A DNA stretch of 64,000 bases from positions 377,377,034 to 377,441,033 of the forward strand of contig NC_073303.1 in NCBI RefSeq assembly GCF_027595985.1, read 5' to 3'. How positions within the stretch are numbered: the first letter of the stretch is position 1; each line of letters starts with the position of its first letter. The position numbers and the translations under genes were made by a program. Of this stretch, positions 1-11,716 are shown piece after piece. This stretch comes from Sorex araneus. Lineage: Eukaryota > Chordata > Mammalia > Eulipotyphla > Soricidae. The notes beneath the pieces are model-generated. The model worked only from the letters and a program-made list of their open reading frames with translations. It was not told the origin of the DNA and searched no databases.

Positions 1-602
1 GAAATTTTAGTCATCATTTTCTTTGTTTTAGGCAAGGGGTTTAAATCTCCCCGTCAATCAAAGATGAATAAATATCCTTCCTGAGGTAAAGAAATTGCAG
101 ACAGAAGATAGTATCACTTCCTGATCCAGGTACACAGAACAGTATCTAATTTGCAGGAAAGATCCTGAGTTTGTACAATGAAAAGTAGGGTCCAGAGAGA
201 AGGAATAGTCTATGAGACAGTAACTTGGAGGATCATGTATAAGATGAGAAGTGCACTGGTAGGCAGTCGGGAAAGAGTAATCTCAAAGAGCAAGTGAGAA
301 AAACTATTAATGAAGACCAAACTCCTGTCATAAGTGAAGTGGAAAACAGATGATGAACTCTCAGAGACACATGTTAGAAAGGTGAAGAAACTGCTAAGCA
401 GGGTAAAGTCTCTACAAGAGCAAAAGAAAGAGGCAGAGAAGTTCTCAACTAAGAGATGGAAAAAGAGTAATAGTGTGGATGCTCGAGTGTTTGCCTTCCA
501 CATGCCTGACCTGGGTCCATCCCTGAGCCCCACCAGGAATGATTCCTTGGTGTAGAGCCAAGACTAAGCCCTGAAGACAGTCAGCTGGGCTCATAAAACC
601 TT

Positions 603-621
603 TGAGAGAGAGAGAGAGAAA

Positions 622-667
<46 letters not shown>
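603..667. repeat. (GA)n microsatellite
   Basis: About 30 GA units with two interruptions. Confidence 0.95.
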
Positions 668-671
<4 letters not shown>

Positions 672-861
672 CAGTAAACTTGAGGATTTGAAAGATAAAA
701 CAGAAATTACGTTAAATACCAAGTGAATAAAAGTAAGGTTTTTGCATTTAAAGACATTGAGGTACAGAACAGAAACTTCAAATTTAAAAAGTTATCATTA
801 TAAAACCATTCAGCTTATATAAGCCCACCATGTTACACAGAACGAAAGTCATAACATACAG

Positions 862-1028
862 GGGTCTAAGGGAATGGAGAGACAGTATGTAGGGGATGGG
901 GCCACTAGCTTTGCACGTGGCTGACCCAGGCTTGATCCCCAGCACACCACAGGTCCCCAAACCCTAAAGTGTTCCCCGAGCAAAGAGCGGGGAACATTTC
1001 CTAAGCACTACTAATGTGGCCCCAAACC
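862..1028 (+). mobile_element. Short tRNA-headed SINE, degenerate
   Basis: Head-like GGAATGGAGAGACAGTA and a diverged B box region followed by CCCCAGCACACCACAGG; ends in a CA repeat. Confidence 0.65.
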
Positions 1029-1047
1029 ACACACACACACACACACA
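1029..1047. repeat. (CA)n microsatellite
   Basis: Nine CA units at the end of a SINE. Confidence 0.9.
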
Positions 1048-1114
1048 TCATATATACGTACATATATTGATTTAATAAGAAAGCTGCTGAAATGTCATTG
1101 CTTATATGAGTTCA

Positions 1115-1361
1115 CTGTCACTGTCACCGTCATCCCATTGCTTATCGATTTCCGTGAGCGGGCACCAGTAACATCTCCATCTTGAGACTTGTTGTTACTG
1201 TGTTTGGCATATCGGATACGCCACAAGTAGCTTGTCAGGCTCTGCCATGTGGGCAAGATACTTTCGGTAGCTTGCCGGGCTCTCTGAGGGGGTGGAGGAA
1301 TCAAACCTGTGTCCGCTGCGTGCAAGGCAAATGCCCTACTGCTGTGCTATAGCTCCAACCC
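1115..1361 (-). mobile_element. Long SINE
   Basis: Full-length on the minus strand, flanked by ATATGAGTTCA at 1104-1114 and 1362-1372. CACTGTCACTGTCA tail at the left, tRNA-like head at the right. Confidence 0.9.
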
Positions 1362-1372
1362 ATATGAGTTCA

Positions 1373-2764
1373 TTTAATGTATTTATATTGTTCACAGTAC
1401 TTATATCACTGAGGAAAATTAATAAATGTATTATGTGATTTCTATTATGTTTGTATGAAAATAACATTATATATTATGCATCTCTATATATTTCATGCAT
1501 ACATACATTTCTATATATATATCATGAATCATGGAGTTATATTTCATGTGTCTAATAGACATCCATTTCGTATATGAAAGAATTCTACACATGAACAACC
1601 CACTCGTCATTATTACGTTCAATAAGGAGTGATATGGGAACAGATTCCATGCAGAGCTAAGTTATCCAAGAGCAATCATTGACAGGAGAGGAACTGACCA
1701 GGAGAGTGTCCAAGGCTCAAAGCCATGCCGAAAGACAGGGCGTGAGTGTGGGCAGTGCAAGGGAGCTAGAAACTAACAGTGAGTTCAGAAGATGCTTGTT
1801 CACTGGAAACTTCAGATCCTGGGGAAAAGAAAAGGTAGAAGAAATGGAAGATGGAAGATGAACTGGAGGGTAGAGTTAAAATGGGGGACTTCCATACTGC
1901 AGAAAAGCTTTTCAGCAGAGGAGGCTTAGTGATGGAGGTGAAAGGGGATGGAGGGGTATGTTCCAAACCAAGGGTGAGCCATGGGCCTTCCAGCAGAGAG
2001 TCTCATGGACCGCAATGTATGCTAGTTCCTGATTTGTTCGTAAAACAGCAGCTAGCCTTTGTGTGTCTATGACTTTCTACTTAAGAGGCCACTTGAGAGG
2101 AAGTTAGATTATTGATTGCATTTGGTTACTATGGCCCTTTGGTTAGTAGGGTCTACTGTAATAATTTCTGTAGTAGCCATTGTTTAAATGCCATGAATCA
2201 AAAAATGAAATTTTGGAGGATTAAAATCATTGCCCAAAATTTCAACTCCAACACATAATTGAGCAAGAACTCGAACTTGGAAGCTTTGCCTTCACATGCT
2301 GCAATGTTTCCATGCATGATTGCATGATCGCATCTTCACATCACTTTGAATTCACCGTGGGAACCTGTTTATCTCCATAACAGCGGAGGGAAAAAAGGAA
2401 AATAGGAGGAATGCTAGCATGAAAAAAAAATAGGCTAAGCACTTATAACTATCCCCAGTGAATTTATGTAGCCTGGAACTGAATGTGCAGCTAAAATTAG
2501 AGTTTATTACCTGAAGGGCTTTAAGAGGTGCATAATAATTATTTGAAGATTTGTGTTCTACCAGTGCAGTTCTTTGTTCTTGAAGAAAGTGGCAACTAAG
2601 CATTTTGTCCTACTCAGTAAACAGTACAATATCAAATCCCAATTCTCAAGTTTCACCATATCTAAATTTAACACTTTAGTATTCACCGTTGCTAGGTCTG
2701 ATGTGGATATATATATGAACAATCATATCAGAGATATATATTTTTCTTATACATGACATATCAC
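1373..2764. other. Intergenic, nothing recognised
   Basis: AT-rich unique sequence with TA-rich runs at 1460-1530; only short chance open frames. Confidence 0.6.
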
Positions 2765-3245
2765 TTGTATCACTTGTCATCCCATTGATTTTTGATTTGC
2801 TCAAGCGGGTGCCAATAATGTCTCCATCCATTCCTGTCACATGCTAGTGTAGCCCAATGATATCTGCTGGGTCCAGGAACACGAAGAGCCTCAAACCGTT
2901 CATTCAGGGTTTTGACAAAGAAGTCTGACCATCTCGTAGGCGGGCGGCCACGAGGTCTTTTGATGTCCTGTGGAATCCAATCAATAACAGCTCTAGTCCA
3001 GCAGTTGTCTCTGAATCACATTATGTATCTGGCCCATCTGGTTTTTGATGCCTTGGCAAACAAGACAGTGTCCTTGATTCTTGATCTTCGATGGACAGAG
3101 GTCGGAACTCCCAATTCCTTCTCTCACTTGAGTGAAATATGATACTCCATGCATAGCTCTTTCACGTCCTCTTTGGGATACCTGAGTAGCGTTTTCATCC
3201 TGTTTTCGTAGGGCCCAGGTCTTTGAGACGTATGTTAGTGCATAT
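2765..3245 (-). mobile_element. RTE-type LINE fossil, C-terminal end of the reverse transcriptase ORF
   Basis: On the minus strand a degraded frame reads YVSKTWALRKQDENA, then after a frameshift near 3009 continues WTRAVIDWIPQDIKRPRG, then RPPTRWSDFFVKTLNER and ends HPLEQIKNQWDDK-stop near 2780. The RPRGRPPTRW block is typical of RTE-clade LINE C-termini. The last ~60 nt match the 3' tail of the long SINEs in this window, ending in a short GTGATACA-type tail rather than poly(A). It is 5'-truncated and frameshifted, so not active. Confidence 0.7.
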
Positions 3246-3707
3246 GTTATAGGTGTATGTGACATATATACAATGTATGTGACATATATGACATATATAC
3301 AAGAACAATCCTAGCATTATAATATTTGGATGTCTATTATTAGATAAGAAGCAGAGAGAACTTATAAATTATTATTAAATGAATAAATTAAGGGGTAATC
3401 GTGTGATTTCTTAATTATCATAGTCTCAAATTTTGAGTGAGAGTATATTTTCAACATTTGATTCAATTTTTTTTTAAAAAATAACTTCTGTTAGGCTAAT
3501 TTCTCCTCTATGGTGATATAACACCTTAAATTAGGTTTTTATGAAAGTTTTCATACCTCTTGTCCCATTAAAGACAAACTTATTGATTGAAAAAATATTC
3601 TAAGCTTATTTGTCACTGTATCAACAACCACTCTTAAATAATGTCACATTGACTCCCTAACACAATCACTGAAGATAATGACAAAGCAAAAATTATCCTG
3701 TAAGGTT

Positions 3708-3880
3708 GGGGGCTGGAGTGATAGCACAGCAGGTAGGGCATTTGCCTTGCACACGGCTAACCTTGGTTCGAATCCCAGCATCCCATACGGTCCCCTGAGC
3801 ACCACCAGGAGTAATTCCTGAGTGCAGAGCCAGGAGTAACCCCTGTGCATCACCGGGTGTGACCCAAAAAGCAAAATAAA
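3708..3880 (+). mobile_element. Short SINE, well preserved
   Basis: Head GGGCTGGAGTGATAGCACAG, B box GGTTCGAATCC, body with GAGTAATTCCTGAGTGCAGA and A-rich tail. Flanked by AAAATTATCCTGTAAGG at 3689-3705 and 3881-3897. Confidence 0.93.
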
Positions 3881-3897
3881 AAAATTATCCTGTAAGG

Positions 3898-6121
3898 GTT
3901 AGCTGTTATCCAAAATAAAGCTACAGAATAACTGTTCAAAATTGTTACTTGCTGCAATAAAAATAGAAAAACATAGAATAGGAAAATAATAGAAAAAGTC
4001 TTCCCTTCTATTACACATAATCAATTAAAAAGCACAGAGATCTCATTTTCTCAATTCTTTCTATGGTTTCTCTTCTGGTTTCCGTCATAATCTAATCTTA
4101 CTTCTCCATATAGTAGATTATCATATTAAAGATGCTGGCAATATTTTCACAATTCATTTGGAATTAATAGGTTTATCTCACTCATCATTTTTATCTATAT
4201 AACTCTAAAACTTCTGAAAATCGAATTGTATACCTGTCTCTCTAGAAAAAATCTTGTAAATGGAGTTTGAAAAGTTCAAGATGTTCTATTACTCAATTTC
4301 CAATGGCCATAGGTTGACTACCCCGCCAAGCTCAGTGGGAAAGTGTACTACTTAAATGGTACACGGACAACCAGTCTCAGTTTCAAAGCAATGTGTGCAT
4401 AAATGTGCATTTGTGTTCATTTATATATGGCTGGGGAATAAAAAAAAAACTGGCCAGAAATGAGTAAAACAAGAAGAGAAAAAATAAATGGAAAATGGTT
4501 TGTTGGTTCTGTTTTTTTTTTAATTTTTAATCATGGTGGGTGGTCTTATATTTGTCGTGCTTTCTCATCAAATTGTTAGAACAGGTTTAATTGTGAAAAG
4601 CCTTCTCTAGCCATGAGGGATGCCACAGGCAGAGATAGAATAATACACTGGGAAGGGCACCCCTTTCACACACCTCTTGGCTCCTGGTCCCCCATTGCCT
4701 GGGGCCTGCAGCTCAGCCTCTGAGTCTAGAAAGACTTGCAAAGAACTCTATAGGAAGCCTGTTAAGTTGCAAATGAACTGAGATCTTGTTCCTATTCCAG
4801 CACATTCTTCATCGACTTGACACTGGCTCGATTTTGCACTCCACTGTCATCTCTGCTTCACTGCCCTGCTTTCTTTTTTTCTTTTTTGAGCGTCTTTTCA
4901 GCACTGAGTTCAGACTTTTCTGGAAAAAAAAAAATCTCACTGCCCTGTCCTAAGGCAAAGAACTTGAAACAGTCTTTAAGAGCAAGACCAAAAGGAGACT
5001 TTATAATGCTATTGTTTTCAAGTTCAGTGTAGTTTTTCCTTTTTCTCCCACAAGTGATATTTTTACAGAACAAAAGAACCATGTTTGCATAAAATTTGTA
5101 TAAATGCCTGCAGGTCACACTAAAAACTCAAGGATGCACAAACTCAGTTTTCACAAGTAAACCTCTCCAGTATGTTTGTTCCATCTTAAAAGACTAAGCC
5201 GTCTTTCCTCACCAGCCAAGCCAGTCCATTCAGCAACTAGCAGAACCTGAAAAAATTCAGGATGTGTGGTTTTGACAAGAATACTGATAAAACCAGAAAA
5301 GTTGTGATTTCCTACAATATACCTCAATAGTAATTAATTTTACTTAATAAGAACCCATTTTCTTTGCTTATTCATGGTCAATCTATGATTTTTAAGGAAG
5401 AAAAATGTGTCTGGGATAGACAATGAATACACTATGTCTTATTGTTCTCTCATCTACAAAGGCAAGAACAGATCTGAACATCACACCATGAAAATACACA
5501 AAATATTATATATTCACATATACTTTCTTACAGTATAGTTGTGGAAGCTTATACCTTCAGGTTTCTGTACATTTCACAATACATATTGTGATGTCAGCTG
5601 TCAAATCTAATATATTTAATCTAGTATTTCAACTGTCTAATATATATTCATCATTTATTCCTTGATATATATGCTTCCCTGTTGGAAATATATGTTACAA
5701 CAACTAGCAGAGTGTTCAGCATATCATTAACAGATAATAAATTGCTGCATTTGTGATTAGAGTATTGTTTGCTCAACTGTTTGTGCAACTCTGGAAAGAA
5801 GAAGCAAAGCCATGCACAGAAAAAAGGAAGGTCTCTTATGAAAAACACAGCAGAGGGCCCCAATGATATATCATCTAATTAGATGAGTCATTAACACCGT
5901 ATGCTACTGAGGCTTACCTACCTAAGTGTTAAATGTGGTTTTAAAAAATCACGGCAGTTTTCTTACATAGCATGATAAGAAAAAATTAAAATAATCACAT
6001 GCTAAAATTATCCTTAGTTGTTGAGTAATTTGTAGAAAATAGCCAAGGGTTTCCAATAGTGTGTCTCTGAAAGGAGCTCTCTGAGAACGCCTCTAATGAA
6101 TATTGCCGCTCACGTATCTCC
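3898..6121. other. Intergenic, nothing recognised
   Basis: AT-rich, with homopolymer A runs near 4440 and 4925; no repeat family or gene that I can name. Confidence 0.55.
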
Positions 6122-6262
6122 TGGTTTGGGGGGCCACACCCAGCAATGCTCAGGAGGTGATGGCTGGCTCTGTGCTCGGGGATACTCTGGGCAGTGCTTG
6201 GGGTCCATGGCAACGGCAGGAACTGAACTAGTCTAGGCGCAGGTAAGGTAAGTGCTTACCCG
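6122..6262 (-). mobile_element. Short SINE, degenerate
   Basis: Plus strand shows GGGGGCCACACCCAGCAATG and a decayed B box region, the reverse complement of the short SINE body and head. Confidence 0.65.
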
Positions 6263-6476
6263 TGGATCTTTCTGGTTGGAAATGCACCTCTTCCTTATTC
6301 TTATACTCTATATGGTCTTGATTCCTAACCACAACGATCTCATCCACAAATGAATGTTTATAAAAACACAAACACTGTGATCTTTTTTCAATCAACAGGC
6401 ACTTGCAGGAAATTTGCTCCTTAACCAGGTGACCAGCATACCCATCTGTAAAACAGATAAACACCCTGATACAGAA

Positions 6477-6478
<2 letters not shown>

Positions 6479-6511
<33 letters not shown>

Positions 6512-6513
6512 TT
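6479..6513. repeat. (ATC)n microsatellite at a SINE tail
   Basis: About 12 ATC/TCA triplets directly next to the SINE tail, probably grown from its GATGAC-type tail. Confidence 0.9.
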
Positions 6514-6690
6514 CGTTGACTGTCTAATTTCTCAAGCGGTCTCAGTAACATCTCCATTAGTCCTAGCCCTGAGATTTTAGAAGTCTCTCTTTACTTGTCC
6601 CTCCCAATGATGCCGCATTGGAGGCTCTTTCAGGGTCAGGGGAATGAGACCCAGCATTGTTACTGGTTTTGGCAGATACAGAATTTTATA
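6514..6690 (-). mobile_element. Third SINE/LINE-tail type (variant body, shared tail)
   Basis: The body (GAGATTTTAGAAGTCTCTCT, then a TTGGAGGCTCTTTCAGGGTC segment) matches the element at 28.74-28.96 kb on the other strand. The left end carries the TCTCAAGCG...CAGTAACATCTCCATT tail of the long SINEs, then expands into an ATC repeat. Confidence 0.6.
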
Positions 6691-7993
6691 GAAAATATTA
6701 GTTAGTGTCTCTCTCACATGCACTATATTCTGCCTTTCTATCCAGTGGTTACTTAGATGCATGGCTTTAATTATTCTACAAAAAAAAATTATTCCAAGGA
6801 CAGCCGCACTGCACCTGTCTCTGACCTCATAGGTAGAGTTCTGCAGACAGTCACCCATGCTGGCACCATCAGGGGATTCCAATCATTTTTACTAAATATA
6901 CTTTCAGAAAGTCTGAAAGTTTGTTGGTCCTAATCAATCATTTGTCCAAGACAATTTGTTTAGTCAATTTTAAAAAATTAAATAAAACTCTAACATTTGT
7001 TCCAAACTTGTCAACTAAACTCCCAAAGCACAGTGTACAAATTCCTCTAATACCAACGTACTCAGCTAAGACCTGAACTTCTGTGGGAGTGGAAAGGGCT
7101 TTGGGGCTGAGCAAAGGAAATGCCATGGTGTGGGGGCAGCTATCACCTTCTTAGCAGAGTGTGAGGGGTTGCTAGAAGGGAAGGCATCTCAGAGTGAGCT
7201 GCTGTGCACAGCTTACCAGGGAGGCAAGAGAAATGCTGGCTAGGTCAGGGCTGGGCCATCAGACCACCAGTGGCTGAGACTGATTGGCAACAGGAGACTA
7301 ATTGGCTTTCCCTTCCTTCAGGTTAGAGGGTAGCGCTGCTTAATTTTAGCCTCATATATCAACTTTTACTCACATGGGGAACCAAGTGAAGGCCGTGTGC
7401 TTGGAGCTTTCCTGGGCAGGAACTCTCAGGCAGGGAGGTAGAACATTGATATTCCCACCATCTGCAGAGGCCCAGTTCAGAACTACTCGAGGACCAGTCA
7501 AGTGAAGAAACAGGTGACCGGTTGAGAAAGACCTTCTTGGGTAACAGTCCAGCAGTTTGGAAGATGGTGGACTTCTGTCCTCCAACTGCCATCTTATCTG
7601 CAAGGTCATGAGAAGGGGTTTCTACAGGAAAAAAACACAAGGAATCCTATTTTTAGGACAGGTGGATTCGAGCCCATGGGCACAGAATGAACAATAAAAT
7701 GCCCTCATAGACTGGTCCCCTGGTGCACATTTTCACTTTACAAACCTTCACAAAAGAAGGGTCAGACTTATGGGTAGGAGAAGAGTAGACTGAGGATGAA
7801 CTGTCCTCTTTAAACTATGACAATTTCAGCTGTCCTTGTCTTTGACCCAACTTTCAATAAGAAGTTAGGATTTTCACAATTTCTTACCAGAAATCAATAT
7901 TACGAGCAATGCCTCTTACATTTGAAAGATGAATTCCATTTAAATTATTTCCTAGTCATTTTATCTTTCTCTAATACTTTCCATGTTTACTTT
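6691..7993. other. Intergenic, nothing recognised
   Basis: Unique-looking sequence, slightly GC-richer at 7080-7560. Overlapping open frames at 7359-7640 lack coding character. Confidence 0.5.
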
Positions 7994-8026
7994 GAAAATA
8001 CCCATATTATGCAGCCAGGGCCCATG

Positions 8027-8510
8027 CTCGGCTCCGGCCGGCCGGGTTTTCGGCCCGGGTGCCCATGCCTCTGCAGAGCTGGTGGATGTGGAACGAGCGG
8101 GAACCAGAGACAGCTTTAGGAATTGGGGTTCCAGCAAGTGCTTGCACCCATGTATGGAGACTGTGAACTAAGCTTTTGCCCCACGCCGGCTAACGGAGGA
8201 AATAACTTTCCTTCTTGGTCTCTCTCCCCTCCGGGAGAAGGCATGGTGTCTGACATTTTGTGGGTCCGTTGAGAAGGTATGAACTTGTGGCGCAAAAAAA
8301 AAAAAATGTGTGCTTTGAACTTGAAACAGCCGCGGGATACAGGGCCAGCTCCAGCTGGGGCCAGTGCTCGGCTCCGGCCGGCCGGGTTTTTGGCCCGGGT
8401 GCCCATGCCTCTGCAGAGCCGGTGGATGTGGAACGAGCGGGAACCACAGACAGCTTTAGGAATTGGGGTTCCAGCAAGTGCTTGCACCCATGTATGGAGA
8501 CTGTGAACTA
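8027..8510 (+). repeat. Two ~144-bp GC-rich direct repeats, 340-bp period
   Basis: Copies at 8027-8170 and 8367-8510 start CTCGGCTCCGGCCGGCCGGG and end GACTGTGAACTAA. They differ at only about three positions. The 196-bp spacer is unrelated and contains an A13 run. Confidence 0.85.
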
Positions 8511-8863
8511 ACTTTGGCTACATGCTGTTCCAGGAAGGGAAATGATTCATTTTCAAACTTAAATCTTTGCGGACTTAATTACTATAATACAGAAATTGTA
8601 AACCATGCTGGCACTACCGCGGCCGCGCGACATTTTATCTCTTCATTCTCATCAGGGGAAAACTTATTATCAAATATTTCCCTGTTAATAGAGCTGTATT
8701 CTTAGGGGATAAATTCCAACAAAAATAGTGAGTCTGTTTTGAAACTCTAACAACAATAGTGAGTTATGTGTTGAAATCTGGAATGTAATCAAGGTAAAGA
8801 GAAAATGAAGTGAAATTATCACTCACGTGCGGGGTGGGTTGTGGGGTGAGGGGTGGGATGTAT

Positions 8864-8893
8864 ACTTTTTGTTTGTTTGTTTGTTTGTTTTGT
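8864..8893. repeat. (TTTG)n microsatellite
   Basis: TTTG/GTTT units inside the composite insertion. Confidence 0.85.
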
Positions 8894-9057
8894 TTTTGCT
8901 TTTGTTTTTCTTTTTATTGGTGGTGGAATATGGGCACTGGTGAAGGGATGAGTGTTTGAGCATTGTGTAACTGAGATATAAGCCTGAGAACTTTGTAACT
9001 TTCCACTTGGTGATTCAATAAAATAAATTTAAAAAAAAAAAGAAAATACCCATATTA

Positions 9058-10709
9058 CATCATAGAATCACTACAATTTTTTTGCCATATTTGTTGCAAA
9101 AATTGGAGCGTGACCCTCCTATGAAACTTTTAAAGAAATGTGCTGGTGTTCCTTGAAAATCATTTGCTACTAAACTGTCTCTGATGCAAGATTGGGATAC
9201 CTGGAATATTTGTGCATACATATTAGAATTAATTAGTCCAAATCAATGCACATCATTTCTTCAGGAGAGTTTAGTAAATTTTTTTCCAGTCTGGAAAATA
9301 AATCTAACACATTAATTAATTTATCTATGCATTGTAGTTGAAATATTGCTGTTGAGAAAAATGCACTACAGTCTTATGACATATGAATTTGTAGATTTTC
9401 ATCTCTGATTCGAAGAATCTTCACCACTACCATTGAGTTGTCATGAGCAATGCCTTCTGCACCATTGCTATATGGTGTTTATTTTGTCATTGCATTCATC
9501 TTAAGAGCCATCTAGTGCATTCAAAATTCCTGTTCTTTTGAAGCTTTTGACGGCTGTTCCCTGCGCAGGGATGAGGTCTGAACCTTTAATTACCTGCATT
9601 ATAGTTTTGAAGATGGGTGCTTAGGATTTCCATCAAGTGTTTATTGCTAATACCTGATCAACACTCGCCCTTTTAGAAATTGCACAAGAGGCTATTATAG
9701 GATTCATTTATCCTTTCATTCAGTGGCTGCAAGGTAGAAATTAGGCCACCAGATTACCACCAAGCATCTTATTTTCATAAAGAAGTTGCTTCACTCGATT
9801 GAGGATGTCACCTTGGAAGCCATCTAAAATAAGTGAGCCAGCTATGTCAGTATCTTGCTTATAGATCAACTGTTCAGGCTAGCGGGGGCAAGATGTGAGT
9901 CCTTTGTATCATCTAACTTACTCATGGCAGTCCCACCAGACTTCTGGCTCTCTGTGCCTTGTGACTCTTCCGTGGGTCGAGAGACAATACTGTCAGTACC
10001 CTTGTGCTTTGAACAAATGATGCAAACTGGATTTCAGAATAATACTAGCACTTTGCTCCTGCACTATGAATCCCTAGCTCACTGTTTGGAGCGCTGAAAA
10101 AGACAAAGACACGTCCCCAGTGCCACCAATACATTGCGCTTCTGCCTCTCTGGAAGCTGCATGACGAATGGGATTGTATTAGAGATCACATGAAAGTTGG
10201 CAAGTCAATTTGGAGCTGAAAAAAACAGGATAAAGCAATTAAACAATGATGGTGATTAGGCTGTAAGGTAACTATATTAATACATTGCTTTGGTGAAGTA
10301 ATATTAGTATTATGATATTATAATGCTAATTCATTGCAATCATATAATAATATGATCCCTTTATAGTAGAAACAGAGGTTTATCTTACCTCGATTTTTAT
10401 CAGACCACAAAGAATTCACATCTCTGTTCAGATCTTCATTTTTACTTGAAACAAGCACAATATTGTGAAAATTTTCATCAAAGTCCATACTTTGAAAAAT
10501 TTAGTATACTGTTGACAACGACTATTAGAAAAAGTAGTTTATATAGAGTATATACTTGTGTAAATGTATACCTAGACATCCATTTACAAATAACTATTAC
10601 AAATAACTATTTTTTTCTTAAATGAAACTCATTTGTTCCATTTTTGTGTCCATTACAGTTCAAGACAGTTCTTTCTTTCATACATTGACTTTGCGTATGT
10701 ATATAGAGA
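9058..10709. other. Intergenic, nothing recognised
   Basis: AT-rich sequence, possibly containing old unrecognised repeats around 9400-10100. Confidence 0.5.
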
Positions 10710-10880
10710 CAGCCCACGTGAGAGCAGAGAGACAGTGCAGCAGGGAAGGCACTGGCCTTGCGCATAGGAGACCAGGGCTAGATCCCCAGCACACCACAGG
10801 ATCTACAGAGCAATTTTAGGAGTGACCCCGAGTGCAGAATCAGTGATAATCCCTGAACACCACAGGATGTGCCCACCCCA
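10710..10880 (+). mobile_element. Short SINE, degenerate
   Basis: AGAGCAGAGAGACAGTGCAG head, TTGCGCATAGGAGACCAGGG and AGTGACCCCGAGTGCAGA body. Confidence 0.65.
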
Positions 10881-11255
10881 CTCCCATCCCAACAACACCA
10901 CCAACAACAAAAAAAACACACATCAGAAATAAATAAATAGGCTATAGAGCTTCTAATAAAAATATCAGAAATCTGTAAAAAGCATTGATCGTGCTATTGA
11001 ACATAAAATAATAAGACAAAGCTGACAGATGATCTATATATTTACAATTTTTGTGACCCTAGCAGAAATCTGATAGCATAAGGAAATCTACAAAAAGACA
11101 AGACATCTTCCAAGAGAGGGCATTAGCTTATCTGTAATACTGTCCTCATAGAGAAACCACTGACCACTAATCAAAGGAGATCAGCTTAAACTTTTAGCAT
11201 GATGATGTGTTGGTTATATGCTTACATGATGTGTTGGTTAAGTAGTAAAGATTGA

Positions 11256-11415
11256 TGGGGCAGGGTGGAGCTATACTGTGATTCTTGGTAGTGGAATATG
11301 TGCACTGGTGAAGGGATGGGTGTTCAAGCATTGTATAACTAAGACTTAAACATGAAAACTTTGTAACTTTCCACATGGTGACTCAATTTAAAAAAATAAA
11401 TAAAAATTTTTTAAA
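11256..11415 (+). mobile_element. Severely 5'-truncated L1 3' end
   Basis: About 160 bp of the shared tail (GCACTGGTGAAGGGATGGGT to an A-rich end), flanked by AAGTAGTAAAGATTGA at 11240-11255 and 11416-11431. Confidence 0.85.
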
Positions 11416-11463
11416 AAGTAGTAAAGATTGAACCCAGAAAAGCAGCAGGCATAACAAGACTAG

Positions 11464-11716
11464 CACTGTAGCACTGTCCTAGCACTGTCATCCCATTGTT
11501 CATCAATTTGTTCGAGTGGGAACCAGTAACATCTCCGTTGTGAGACTTGTTGTTACTGTTTTTGGCATATCAAATATGCCATGAGTAGCTTGCCAAGCTC
11601 TGCCGTGTGGGCAGGATACTCTCAGTAGCTTGCTGGGCTCTTCCAGAGGGACGAAGGAATTGAACCTGGGTTGTGCAAGACAAACACCCTACCCACTGTG
11701 CCATCACTCCAGCCCA
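11464..11716 (-). mobile_element. Long SINE (left member of tandem pair)
   Basis: Complete from tail (GCACTGTCATCCC) to head (CATCACTCCAGCCC). An 11-bp duplication AACAAGACTAG flanks this and the next SINE together (11453-11463, 11975-11985). Confidence 0.9.

Larger units (their letters stand above)
8010..9041 (+). mobile_element. Composite retro-insertion with internal tandem repeat and L1-type 3' end
   Basis: Flanked by a perfect 16-bp duplication (GAAAATACCCATATTA at 7994-8009 and 9042-9057). It has a GC-rich ~144-bp unit at 8027-8170 repeated at 8367-8510 (about three mismatches), a NotI-like GCGGCCGC near 8620, a TTTG microsatellite, then the tail GGGCACTGGTGAAGGGATG and poly(A). That tail is shared with other L1-derived copies here (11.3, 49.5 and 57.6 kb). 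It is either a 5'-truncated L1 with a duplicated 3' UTR module or a composite non-autonomous element. Confidence 0.8.

Noticed and set aside
8116..8511. Overlapping 75-123-codon open frames near 8.1-8.5 kb
   Set aside because: They lie in the tandem GC-rich repeat of a retro-insertion and appear in multiple frames.
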